Source: Lentzea fradiae (GTDB lineage Bacteria > Actinomycetota > Actinomycetes > Mycobacteriales > Pseudonocardiaceae). Taken from it: 64,000 bases of DNA. Location of the stretch: contig NZ_FNCC01000015.1 in assembly GCF_900100955.1 (NCBI RefSeq), positions 143,050-207,049 of the forward strand, given 5' to 3'. Below, in pieces: positions 8,471 through 16,431 of the stretch (the first letter of the stretch is position 1; each line of letters opens with the position of its first letter). The notes beneath the pieces are model-generated. The model saw only the letters and a program-made list of their open reading frames with translations, had not been told where the DNA came from and searched no databases. The position numbers were made by a program, and so were the translations under genes.

Positions 8471-8482
8471 TTACTCATGTAA
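8471..8482. promoter_or_regulatory. Candidate GntR operator TTAC-N4-GTAA
   Basis: A 12-base inverted repeat inside the 65-bp divergent gap between the GntR operon and the DMT gene. It is the most A/T-rich spot of the gap, so a promoter is probably there too. Binding by the GntR protein is inferred. Confidence 0.35.
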
Positions 8483-8515
8483 TGAACCATAGCACCGCGA
8501 GCGTACGATCGGGAC

Positions 8516-9334
8516 GTGGTCGGGATCGCGATCGTGTGCGCGGTGCTCGCGGCGGGGTGCAGCGCACTCGGCGCGATGTGGCAGCACGCGGGCGTGCGGG
8601 AGGTGACGGACCTCAAGCTCACGTCGGCCCACCGCCTGGTGTCGTCCCGCCGCTGGGTCCACGGCTTCCTGGTGCTCGCCGCGTGCGCGGTCCTCCAGGT
8701 CATCGCACTGGCACTGGCCCCGGTGTCGGTCGTGGCGCCGCTGAACGCGCTGGCCATCCCGATCATCGCGGTGGCGAGGGCCCACCGCCTGACCGGCCTC
8801 CTCGCCGTCGCGGTGCTGGTGGCGACGGCGGGCATCGTGATGTTCGTGTCGATCACAGCCGGCGCGGCCGTACCCACCTCGGTGTCACCGAACGTGGCAC
8901 TACAGGCAGGCCAGCTGGTCGCGGCAGGCGTGCTCGTGTGCGTGGTCGCGGCAACCTTCACGACGGGCGCGATCAGAGCCCTGGCGCTCTCGATAGGCGC
9001 AGGCATCGCCTACGGCCTGGTGGCGGTCCTGGTCAGGGACGTCACGACCTCGCTACCGACCGTCGAATGGATCTCCCTGGCGGGCCTGCTCACGGCGTTC
9101 CTGACCGGCGCCTGGTTCATCCAGCTCGGCTACGCCGCGGGCCCACCCGACCTGGTGGTGGCGGGCCAGACCGTCGTGAACCCGATCGTCGCCGCGTGGA
9201 TCGGCATCACGCTGCTGGGCGAGGGCACGGGCATGAGCGCCTGGACCCGGGCGGGCCTGGTCACCAGCGCGGTGGCAGCGGTCTCCGGCACCGTCGTGCT
9301 CGCCTACTACCACCGCGTACGAGTGGAGGCGTGA
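8516..9334 (+). CDS. DMT-superfamily (EamA-like) transporter
   Basis: 272 residues with about nine to ten membrane segments arranged as two EamA-like halves. The N-terminus VVGIAIVCAVLAAGCSALGAM and a second-half segment AGPPDLVVAGQTVVNPIVAAW, followed by a short final helix, match the actinobacterial DMT permeases annotated as multidrug or metabolite exporters. The GTG start at 8516 is the first that keeps the whole first helix; the ribosome binding site is poor. The gene stands alone, convergent with mbtH and divergent from the GntR operon. Substrate unknown. Confidence 0.8.
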   Translation: MVGIAIVCAVLAAGCSALGAMWQHAGVREVTDLKLTSAHRLVSSRRWVHGFLVLAACAVLQVIALALAPVSVVAPLNALAIPIIAVARAHRLTGLLAVAVLVATAGIVMFVSITAGAAVPTSVSPNVALQAGQLVAAGVLVCVVAATFTTGAIRALALSIGAGIAYGLVAVLVRDVTTSLPTVEWISLAGLLTAFLTGAWFIQLGYAAGPPDLVVAGQTVVNPIVAAWIGITLLGEGTGMSAWTRAGLVTSAVAAVSGTVVLAYYHRVRVEA

Positions 9335-9358
9335 CCCGCGGCCACGCCCGGCCCACTC

Positions 9359-9556
9359 TCAGCCGCGGATGGAGGCGGGACGCAGATCCGTCCAGTTCGC
9401 CTCGACGTACGCCAGGCACGCCTCCCGGCTGTCCTCGCCGTAGACCTTGGTCCACCCGGCGGGCACCTCCGCGAACACCGGCCACAGCGAGTGCTGCTGC
9501 TCTTCGTTGACCAGCACGAAGAATCGGCCCTGCGGGTCCTCGAACGGGTTGGTCAT
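9359..9556 (-). CDS. MbtH-like protein
   Basis: 65 residues beginning MTNPFEDPQGRFFVLVNEE and containing the family's SLWP, PAGW and C(L)AYVEANWTDLRP landmarks. MbtH-like proteins bind and activate adenylation domains of nonribosomal peptide synthetases. Here the gene follows the ornithine hydroxylase by 17 bases and must share its transcript. No NRPS lies in the window, so it must serve one encoded elsewhere, probably for a hydroxamate siderophore. Confidence 0.95.
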   Translation of the reverse strand: MTNPFEDPQGRFFVLVNEEQQHSLWPVFAEVPAGWTKVYGEDSREACLAYVEANWTDLRPASIRG

Positions 9557-9573
9557 GACACTCTCCTCGGGAA

Positions 9574-10821
9574 CTACTTGACTGCCTGAAGCTTCGACAA
9601 CGGCGTCACGGCAGGCCGCCGCAACACCGACTCGAGAATCTCGCCGACACGCACGGCCGTGTTCGACAACAACGACGAAGTGATGCCGTGCGTGTGCTCG
9701 GTACCACCCTGCAGATAAATCCCACCGGGCACGTCATCGCTGGTCGCAACGCGGTAGTCCCGCGTGACCCGCAACCGCCCGTACTCGTCCCGCAGACAGT
9801 GCTCCCCCACTTCCCCCAGCAACCGAACGGGGTCAGCGGGCCGGTACCCGGTCGCGTACACGATCACATCGGCCTCGACGGGCACCCGCCCACCATCGGC
9901 CAGCGACTCGACCGCACACCGCCCGTCAGCCCGCACGTCAACGAGCCGAGAAGTGTTGTGCAACAACAACCTCTGCTTCCCGGCGACCTTCTCCCGGTAC
10001 ACCCGCCGGTACAGCTCCTCGATGAGGTCCTGGTCCACCACCCCGTAGTTGGTGTTGGCGTGGTACCCCATCAACCGGCGTTTGACCTCCTCCGGCGCCG
10101 AGTAGAAGTCGTCCACGGCACCGGGGTCGAAGATCCGGTTGGCGAACGAGCTGTCATCAGCCGGGCTGTACCCGTACCGGGCGAACACCCCGTGCACCAC
10201 CACCCCGGGATACCGCTCGTGGAAGAACGCCACAGCCTCGGCCGCACTCTGCCCGGCCCCCACCACGACGACGTGCCGAGGGTCCTTCACCGACTCCACC
10301 CGGTGCAGCAGGTCCTTGGTGTGCCAGATCCGCTCCCCGGTCTCGATCCCCTCCGGCAGGTTCGCCTCCAACCCGGTGGCCAGCACCAGGTTCCGAGCGA
10401 AGACCTCCCGCTCCCCAGCCGAGAACGCGAACCCATCACCCTCAACCCGGACGTCACCGACCGTGACCCCGTACGAGACATGACGAGCAACCCGCTCAGC
10501 AGCCCACTCGAAGTAGTCGTGAAACTCCCTGCGCAGCGGAAACAGGCTCTTGTGGTTGACGAAGTCGACCAGCCGCCCACGCTCCCGCAGGTAGCAGAGA
10601 AAGCTGTAGCTGCTCATGGGGTTGCGCAACGTGACGAGGTCCTTGAGGAACGAGACCTGCATCGTGGCGTCCTCGAGCAACATCCCCCGATGCCACCCGA
10701 ACCGGGCCTGCTTCTCGAAGAACCGAGCGCGAACAGGAAGAGGATGCTCCTCCACAGCGATCGCGAGAGCGAGGTTGGACGGCCCGAAGCCGATCCCGGC
10801 CAGGTCTAACACCGGTTCCAT
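9574..10821 (-). CDS. L-ornithine (or lysine) N-hydroxylase for siderophore synthesis
   Basis: 415 residues of the SidA/PvdA/IucD flavin N-monooxygenase family, which hydroxylate the side-chain amine of ornithine or lysine using FAD, NADPH and oxygen to make hydroxamate building blocks. The FAD-binding motif GIGFGPSNLALA is at 9-20, the NADPH motif GAGQSA at 188-193 and the C-terminal ATGYRP motif is present; substrate-pocket segments FLKDLVTLRNPMSSYSFL and NTNYGVVDQDL also fit. The length favours the ornithine-type enzymes. An iron-box-like palindrome 50 bases upstream suggests derepression under iron starvation. It forms an operon with mbtH. Confidence 0.92.
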   Translation of the reverse strand: MEPVLDLAGIGFGPSNLALAIAVEEHPLPVRARFFEKQARFGWHRGMLLEDATMQVSFLKDLVTLRNPMSSYSFLCYLRERGRLVDFVNHKSLFPLRREFHDYFEWAAERVARHVSYGVTVGDVRVEGDGFAFSAGEREVFARNLVLATGLEANLPEGIETGERIWHTKDLLHRVESVKDPRHVVVVGAGQSAAEAVAFFHERYPGVVVHGVFARYGYSPADDSSFANRIFDPGAVDDFYSAPEEVKRRLMGYHANTNYGVVDQDLIEELYRRVYREKVAGKQRLLLHNTSRLVDVRADGRCAVESLADGGRVPVEADVIVYATGYRPADPVRLLGEVGEHCLRDEYGRLRVTRDYRVATSDDVPGGIYLQGGTEHTHGITSSLLSNTAVRVGEILESVLRRPAVTPLSKLQAVK

Positions 10822-10870
10822 CGCGTTCCTCTCCGAGCACTTCCAGTGGCGTAAAGGAACCCTAACTTAA

Positions 10871-10886
10871 CTAAGGCATGCCTTAG
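10871..10886. promoter_or_regulatory. Iron box-like palindrome (DtxR/IdeR family target)
   Basis: Perfect 16-bp palindrome CTAAGGCATGCCTTAG in an A/T-rich stretch 50 bases before the ornithine hydroxylase start. Actinomycete iron boxes are A/T-flanked palindromes with AGG...CCT half sites, which this matches loosely. Context (a siderophore gene) supports the reading. Confidence 0.65.
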
Positions 10887-10990
10887 CTACTACTTTCGGA
10901 CGTGATCCACGTCGCTGACCAGTGAAACCCGAGCCGCCCTCAACCCACAGCCGCCACCGCCGAAGCACCCGTGGCGCGTCGGTCCCGGGA

Positions 10991-11962
10991 TCAGATCGCC
11001 GGGGGCCTGGGGGCAGCGCTCCCAGGGGACGCGACCCAACAAGCAACCCGCCGAGACCCGCCCACCAACGCGGGCACCCGCTCCCCGCACTCCACAACAG
11101 CCTCACCACACCGAGGATGAAAAGCACACCCCCTGGGCATGGCCCGCAAGTCCGGAGGCCCTCCAGGAATCCCCCGCAGCTCCCTCCGCTCCCCCTTCAC
11201 CCCGGGAAACGACCCCAGCAAGCCCCGGCTATAAGGATGCAAAGCAGACGAATAAATCTCAGAAGCACGCCCCTCCTCCACCACCCTGCCCCCGTACATG
11301 ATCGCAATCCGATCAGAAAACTCCACCAACAACGAAATATCATGCGTGATGAACACGACCGAGAACCCCAGCAGCCCCCGCAACCGCATCATCTGCCCGA
11401 GAATCTGCCGTTGCACCACAACGTCCAAAGCGGTGGTGGGCTCATCCATGATCACGACCGAAGGCTCCAGCACCAAAGCCATCGCGATCATCACCCGCTG
11501 CCTCATCCCACCGGACAGCTGATGGGGATAAGCCGGCAACCGATCGACAGGAATCCCCACCAACGCCAGCACCTCCCGAGCACGAGCCACCCGCTCCCGC
11601 CGGGACAACCCCCGATGAGCCCGCAGAACGTCATCAATCTGCGCCCCCACGGACAAAACAGGGTTCAAAGCATTCATGGCCCCCTGGAACACGATGGAGA
11701 TCTCACTCCACCGCACCTCCCGCAACTCCTTCTCCCCCAACGCCAACAGGTCCCGGCCTTTGAAGAACACACCCCCGGAAGCAACTCGCCCGGGCGGCTG
11801 CAACAACCGAGTGGCCGCATAAGCAAGCGTGGACTTCCCACTACCGCTCTCCCCGGCGATCCCCAACACCTCCCCGGCGTTCACCACCAGCGAGACGTCA
11901 TGAACAGCACGCAAAGAGCCGTAATCCACCGAAAGATCACGAATCTCCAAGACCGGACTCAC
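10991..11962 (-). CDS. Dpp/Opp-type ABC importer ATPase (DppD-like)
   Basis: 323 residues from the GTG at 11962, which overlaps the preceding permease stop by four bases. Walker A GESGSGKST, the signature LSGGMRQRVMIA, Walker B VVIMDEPTTALD and the C-terminal oligopeptide-transporter domain with its cysteine motif (GCAFHPRCGEAVVEC) are all present; that last domain binds an iron-sulfur cluster in some homologues. It is the last gene of a five-gene importer operon (binding protein, ATPase, two permeases, ATPase). LacI-type operators upstream of the operon suggest that a sugar-derived oligomer, not a peptide, is imported. Confidence 0.92.
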   Translation of the reverse strand: MSPVLEIRDLSVDYGSLRAVHDVSLVVNAGEVLGIAGESGSGKSTLAYAATRLLQPPGRVASGGVFFKGRDLLALGEKELREVRWSEISIVFQGAMNALNPVLSVGAQIDDVLRAHRGLSRRERVARAREVLALVGIPVDRLPAYPHQLSGGMRQRVMIAMALVLEPSVVIMDEPTTALDVVVQRQILGQMMRLRGLLGFSVVFITHDISLLVEFSDRIAIMYGGRVVEEGRASEIYSSALHPYSRGLLGSFPGVKGERRELRGIPGGPPDLRAMPRGCAFHPRCGEAVVECGERVPALVGGSRRVACWVASPGSAAPRPPAI

Positions 11963-12777
11963 GCGCGCACCTTCCGCAGCCGAGGATTCGCATACTCGTC
12001 GATCCCGAAGTTGATCAGAGCCAGCGCCGTCCCGAGCAGTGCGATGCACAGACCAGCGGGAACGAACCACCACCACGCACCCAATCCGAGCGCCTGGTTG
12101 CTCTGCGCCCAGAACAAGATCGTTCCCCAGTTCCAGGTGGACAGCGAGACAACGCCGACGAACGACAGCGTGATCTGGAGCATCACCGCGAAGATCACCG
12201 TCCCGACGAAGCCCGACGCGATCACCGCGGTCAGGTTGGGCAGCACCTCGAACACGATGATCCGCCAGACCGACTCCCCCGACGCCCGCGCCGCCTCGAC
12301 GAAGTCCCGGCGCCGCAACGACATCGTCTGCGCGCGCAGCACCCGTGCGCCCCACGCCCACGCGGTCAGCGAGATCACCGCCGCGATCAGCACGGTGTCC
12401 GCCGACGGCAGCATCGACGCCACGATGATGATCAGCGGCAGTGCCGGGATCACCAGGAAGACGTTGGACAGCATGGACAACGCCTCGTCGGCGGCGCCGC
12501 CGAGGAATCCCGCCGTCACGCCGACGAGGATCGACAGCAGGGTCGCCAGCACGCCGCAGACCAACCCGACGACCATCACGCCTCTGGTGCCCACGAGCAC
12601 CTGCGAGAAGACGTCCTGGCCGGTCATGGTCGTGCCGAACCAGTGCGCGCCCGAGGGTGGCGACAGCAGGTCGTCGCTCATCGCGGACGGGTCGTAGGGC
12701 GCGACCCACTCGCCGGCGACGGCGACGAGGGCGAAGAACGCCAGGACGCCCAGGCCGAGCTTCGTCTTGAGGTTCAT
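11959..12777 (-). CDS. Dpp/Opp-type ABC importer permease (DppC-like)
   Basis: 272 residues. It has an N-terminal membrane helix, the family segment HWFGTTMTGQDVFSQVLVGTR, and the EAA loop (VEAARASGESVWRIIVFEVLPN) that contacts the ATPase. Five further hydrophobic segments complete the BPD_transp_1 fold. The ATG at 12777 overlaps the stop of the partner permease (ATGA), and its own stop overlaps the next ATPase start, so the whole operon is translationally coupled. It forms the transmembrane channel with the DppB-like partner. Confidence 0.92.
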   Translation of the reverse strand: MNLKTKLGLGVLAFFALVAVAGEWVAPYDPSAMSDDLLSPPSGAHWFGTTMTGQDVFSQVLVGTRGVMVVGLVCGVLATLLSILVGVTAGFLGGAADEALSMLSNVFLVIPALPLIIIVASMLPSADTVLIAAVISLTAWAWGARVLRAQTMSLRRRDFVEAARASGESVWRIIVFEVLPNLTAVIASGFVGTVIFAVMLQITLSFVGVVSLSTWNWGTILFWAQSNQALGLGAWWWFVPAGLCIALLGTALALINFGIDEYANPRLRKVRA

Positions 12778-13757
12778 CAGCCCTCCCGTCGCGTGCGGGG
12801 GTCGAGCAGCAGGTAGCCGACGTCCGCCAGCAGGTTCGCCACCAGCACGGCCAGGGTGATCACCAGGAACACGCCCTGCATCAACGGGTAGTCCTTCGCG
12901 CCGATGCCCTGGAACAGCACGTACCCGAGTCCCGGGTAGGAGAACACCATCTCCACGAGCAGCGCGCCGCCCACGATGAACCCCAGCGACAGCGCGAACC
13001 CGGAGATCGACGGCAGCACGGCGTTGCGCGCCGCGTAGGCGAACATGATCCGCCGCTGCGGCAGGCCCTTGGCCTTGGCGACGAGCACGTAGTCCTCGGC
13101 CGTGACGGTCACCATCATGTTGCGCATCCCCAGGATCCACCCGGCGACCGAGCTCACGACGATCGTGACGCCGGGCAGCACGGCGTGCTCCAGGACGCTG
13201 CCGACGAACTCGCCGGAGAGCTCCGGCACCAGGCCGGGCGCGTAGCCACCGGACGCCGGAAGCAGCGGCCACGTCACGGAGAACAGCGAGATCGCGATCA
13301 GCCCGAGCCAGAAGTACGGGATCGACGACAGGAACGTCGTCACCGGGATCAGCGAGTCCAGCCACGACCCGCGCCGCCACCCCGCGTAGACGCCCAGCAG
13401 GGTGCCCAGCAGGAACGCGATGACCGTGGTGACGCCGACGAGCCCGAGCGTCCAGGGCAGCGACTGCGACAGCACGTCCGCGACCGGCGTCGGGAAGAAC
13501 GTGAACGACAGCCCGAGGTCGCCCCGCACGAGCGCGCCCCAGTAGTCGACGTACTGCCGCCAGATCGACTTGTCCTCGTCCAGCCCGAACAGCACGTAGA
13601 GCGAGGCCATCGCGTCGCTGTTCAGCCGCCCGCCGAGCTTGGTGATCATCGCTTGCACCGGGTCGCCGGGGAGCAGGCGCGGCAGCAGGAAGTTCACCGT
13701 GATCGCGGCCCACAGGGTCACCAGGTAGAACACCCCGCGGCGCAGCAGGAAGGTCAT
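12777..13757 (-). CDS. Dpp/Opp-type ABC importer permease (DppB-like)
   Basis: 326 residues beginning MTFLLRRGVFYLVTLWAAIT with the family's N-terminal amphipathic start, LLPGDPVQAM and the large first loop, then the EAA-type segment DYVLVAKAKGLPQRRIMFAYAARNAVLP. Six membrane segments are predicted. The ATG at 13757 overlaps the stop of the DppF-like ATPase by four bases. It pairs with the next permease to make the channel. Confidence 0.92.
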   Translation of the reverse strand: MTFLLRRGVFYLVTLWAAITVNFLLPRLLPGDPVQAMITKLGGRLNSDAMASLYVLFGLDEDKSIWRQYVDYWGALVRGDLGLSFTFFPTPVADVLSQSLPWTLGLVGVTTVIAFLLGTLLGVYAGWRRGSWLDSLIPVTTFLSSIPYFWLGLIAISLFSVTWPLLPASGGYAPGLVPELSGEFVGSVLEHAVLPGVTIVVSSVAGWILGMRNMMVTVTAEDYVLVAKAKGLPQRRIMFAYAARNAVLPSISGFALSLGFIVGGALLVEMVFSYPGLGYVLFQGIGAKDYPLMQGVFLVITLAVLVANLLADVGYLLLDPRTRREG

Positions 13758-14659
13758 GCGACCGCCTCCACGTAGAGCCAGCACGCCGCCCAGTGCCCCG
13801 GAATGCCGACCTCGGCCCGCGGTGGCGCGTCGGTCCAGCACCGGGACCGCGCCTTCGGGCAGCGCGGCGCGAACCGGCACCCGTCCGACACCCTGGTGTT
13901 CTCCTCGGCCGGGGCGTCCAGCGCGGCCACCGACCGCTCCGGGTCGGGGGCGGACTCGATCAGCAGCTGCGTGTACGGGTGGGCGGGCTGCTGCGTCACG
14001 GTCTCGCTGTCGCCGCCCTCGACGAGCTGCCCGCCGTACATCACGAACGTCTCGTCGGCGAAGTAGCGGGCCGACGCGATGTCGTGCGTGATGTAGAGGA
14101 CCGCGAGCCGGAGCCGTTCCTTGAGGTCCAGCAACAGGTTCAGCACGCCGAGCCGGATGGAGACGTCCAACATGGACACCGGCTCGTCGGCGAGCAGGAC
14201 CTCGGGGTGCGCGGCGAGCGCCCGTGCGATCGCGACGCGCTGCCGCTGGCCGCCGGACAGCTCGTGCGGGTACCGGGAGGCGAAGTCCGCGGGCAGGTTC
14301 ACCCGCTCCAGCAGCTCCTCCACCGTCTCCGGCCGCCGGTGGATCTTCAACGGCCTGGCCAGGTGGTAGCGGATGGTGTGGACGGGGTTGAGCGACGCGA
14401 ACGGGTCCTGGAACACCATCTGGACCTTGCGCCGGTACTCCCGCACCCGCCGCACCCGTTCGCCGTCGAGCAGGACCTCTCCCGCGGTGGGCTCGACCAG
14501 CCGCGCGAGCAGCTTCGCCACCGTCGACTTGCCGGACCCCGACTCGCCGACGAGGGCGGTGACGCGCCCGCGGCGCAGGACGAACGAGACGTCCTGCACC
14601 GCGCGCACGCGCTTGTAGGTCTTGACGAGGCCCTTCGCCTCCAGCGCGATCTCGTCCAC
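13754..14659 (-). CDS. Dpp/Opp-type ABC importer ATPase (DppF-like)
   Basis: 301 residues from a GTG that starts at the base after the stop of the binding-protein gene. Walker A GESGSGKST, the signature LSGGQRQRVAIA, Walker B VLLADEPVSMLD and the C-terminal oligopeptide-transporter domain with CRFAPRCPKARSRC are present. With the DppD-like protein it forms the heterodimeric motor. An asymmetric detail: the D-loop region reads SMLDVSIR where many have SALDVSIQ, still within family variation. Confidence 0.92.
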   Translation of the reverse strand: MDEIALEAKGLVKTYKRVRAVQDVSFVLRRGRVTALVGESGSGKSTVAKLLARLVEPTAGEVLLDGERVRRVREYRRKVQMVFQDPFASLNPVHTIRYHLARPLKIHRRPETVEELLERVNLPADFASRYPHELSGGQRQRVAIARALAAHPEVLLADEPVSMLDVSIRLGVLNLLLDLKERLRLAVLYITHDIASARYFADETFVMYGGQLVEGGDSETVTQQPAHPYTQLLIESAPDPERSVAALDAPAEENTRVSDGCRFAPRCPKARSRCWTDAPPRAEVGIPGHWAACWLYVEAVA

Positions 14660-16303
14660 CTACGACCCCGCCGGCTTGAGCTTCATGACGATCTGCAGCG
14701 CGTTCGGCAGCGTCGCCTGCGGCGGGCCGTACGGGTCCTCCTCGCTCGGCCAGCCGACCCAGTGCTTCGTGCTGTACTCCGCGCCGATCGGGCCCGCCGA
14801 GGTCGGGATCATCGGAACCTGCTCGACCATGATCTTCTGCAGGACCGCCAGCGCCTTGGCGCGGGTGGCGTCGTCCGGGGCGTTCGCGTACTCCGCCAGC
14901 GCCGCCGTCGCGGCGGGGTTGTCGTAGCGGCCGAAGTTCACCGCGGCGGTCTGTCCGACCGGCTTGATCTCCGCGCCGTCCATGATGTTCTGGTACATCT
15001 CGTACGGCGTCGCACCGGTGTTGGTCCAGCGCAGCGAGCCCTGGAACGCGCCGTTGGCGAAGTCGGTCGTCCACGCGTCCGCGGTCTGCGTGCGCACGGT
15101 CGCCTCGATGCCGATCTTCTTGAGGTCGCTCTTGATGATGTCGAGCACGGTCAGGTAGTCCGACCAGCCCGACGGGTTGGTGAGCTCGATCGTCACCGGC
15201 TTGCCGTCCGGCGCCTTCAGGACATCGCCCTCCAGCGTGAAGCCGGCCGCGGCGAGCTTCCGCTTCGCACCCTCGACGTCGATCTTGAAGCGCAGGTCCG
15301 CGTACTCCGGGGCGAGGAACGAGTCACCGGCGGGCAACGGCATGCCGGTGGGCGACTCCAGCTTCGGGAACAGCCGCGCCTCACCGCGGACGAAGATGGC
15401 CTCGCGGTCGATCACGTCGCTCATCGCCGACCGCAGCGCGGCGTTGTCGAACGGCGCGACGGTCGTGTTCAGCCACAGGCCGTGGATGCCGAGCCCGGCG
15501 GGGAACCAGAGCTTGTGGTGCGCGGGGTCCTTGTCCACGTACAGCTTTTGGTAGTCGGGGATGAAGACGTACGACCACTGGGAAGCACCCGACGCGAGCG
15601 CGGTGGTCTGCGCCGTGTTGTCGTTGTACGAGGTGTACTGGATCTCCGGCACCTTCGGCAGCTCCTGCCAGTACTCGGCGCGCCGGGCGATCGTGACGGT
15701 CTGCGAGGTGAACGACTTCAGCTGGTACGGACCGGTGCCGACCGGGTCGGGGTTCGTGTAGGTCGTCGGGTCCGGCACGGTGCTCCAGACGTGCTTCGGC
15801 ACCACCATCGCGCTGATGACCTTGTTGCGGGTGACGAACTGCGGCGAGCCGAAGGTGACCTCGACCTTGCCGTCCGGTGTCGCCGTCGCGGTCTCGACCT
15901 TGAGCGAGTCGCGGTTGTTGAGCGCAGGCCACTTCTTGAGGATCTCGTACGAGAAGGCGACGTCGTCGGCCGTGAGCGGCTTGCCGTCGGACCACTTCAC
16001 GTTCTCCCGCAGCGTGAAGGTGACCTTCTTGTAGTCCTCCGCCCAGTCCCACGCCGTCGCGAGCCACGGCACCGGGTCCTGGTCCGGACGCGTGTTGTTG
16101 ACGAACGCGAGCGGTTCGTAGATCTGGTAGCGGTAGCCCAGCGACCCCGCCGCCGAGGTGGGCAGGAACGGGTTGTGGTTCTCGGTCAGCGGCCCGTTGG
16201 GCATGCCCACGGTCAGCACCCCGGAGGCCCTTCCGGCACCGCCGGAGGAGCACCCGGTCGCCGCGAGCGCCAGTGCCAGCGCGACGATGACTGTTCTGCG
16301 CAT
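14660..16303 (-). CDS. Family 5 extracellular solute-binding lipoprotein
   Basis: 547 residues, first gene of the importer operon. The ATG at 16303 (GGGAGA six bases upstream) gives a lipoprotein signal MRRTVIVALALALAATGC with the lipid-modified Cys at 18; an in-frame start at 16330 would only add residues before the signal. The body has SBP_bac_5 landmarks, such as WKVTF-like TFTLRENVKWSDGKPLTADDVAFSY. Family 5 binders take peptides, nickel, and also cello-, xylo- or other oligosaccharides. The adjacent LacI regulator and the LacI-type palindrome 22 bases upstream argue for a carbohydrate ligand here; that is inference. Confidence 0.92.
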   Translation of the reverse strand: MRRTVIVALALALAATGCSSGGAGRASGVLTVGMPNGPLTENHNPFLPTSAAGSLGYRYQIYEPLAFVNNTRPDQDPVPWLATAWDWAEDYKKVTFTLRENVKWSDGKPLTADDVAFSYEILKKWPALNNRDSLKVETATATPDGKVEVTFGSPQFVTRNKVISAMVVPKHVWSTVPDPTTYTNPDPVGTGPYQLKSFTSQTVTIARRAEYWQELPKVPEIQYTSYNDNTAQTTALASGASQWSYVFIPDYQKLYVDKDPAHHKLWFPAGLGIHGLWLNTTVAPFDNAALRSAMSDVIDREAIFVRGEARLFPKLESPTGMPLPAGDSFLAPEYADLRFKIDVEGAKRKLAAAGFTLEGDVLKAPDGKPVTIELTNPSGWSDYLTVLDIIKSDLKKIGIEATVRTQTADAWTTDFANGAFQGSLRWTNTGATPYEMYQNIMDGAEIKPVGQTAAVNFGRYDNPAATAALAEYANAPDDATRAKALAVLQKIMVEQVPMIPTSAGPIGAEYSTKHWVGWPSEEDPYGPPQATLPNALQIVMKLKPAGS

Positions 16304-16324
16304 GGGAAGTCTCCCGACACGACA

Positions 16325-16350
16325 AAGCATGAGAGCGCTCTCTCATGCTT
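16325..16350. promoter_or_regulatory. Long LacI-type operator before the importer operon
   Basis: Perfect inverted repeat with 11-base arms AAGCATGAGAG / CTCTCATGCTT around CGCT, so its core is GAGAGCGCTCTC (16331-16342), identical to the site at 5210. It lies 22 bases before the binding-protein start, inside the probable 5' untranslated region or over the promoter, a good place for repression. Confidence 0.75.
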
Positions 16351-16363
16351 GATGGCGAGCTGA

Positions 16364-16385
16364 CCGGACCGAGCGTGCGGTCCGG
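16364..16385 (-). terminator. Hairpin after the LacI gene
   Basis: Eight-base perfect arms CCGGACCG/CGGTCCGG with loop AGCGTG, 46 bases past the LacI stop on the minus strand and upstream of the importer promoter. It would separate the two transcripts. Confidence 0.5.
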
Positions 16386-16431
16386 CCGGCTCATTCGGCT
16401 GCGGCGGCGGCCTTGTGAAGAAGAGGTGGGG

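Noticed and set aside
9359..10821. A nearby NRPS gene cluster
   Set aside because: MbtH and the ornithine hydroxylase invite it, but neither flank contains adenylation, condensation or carrier-protein sequence.
10991..12709. A single 572-codon gene covering the DppD-like ATPase
   Set aside because: The upstream two fifths of that frame are antisense-frame sequence over the DppC-like permease; the GTG at 11962, overlapping the permease stop, is the natural start.
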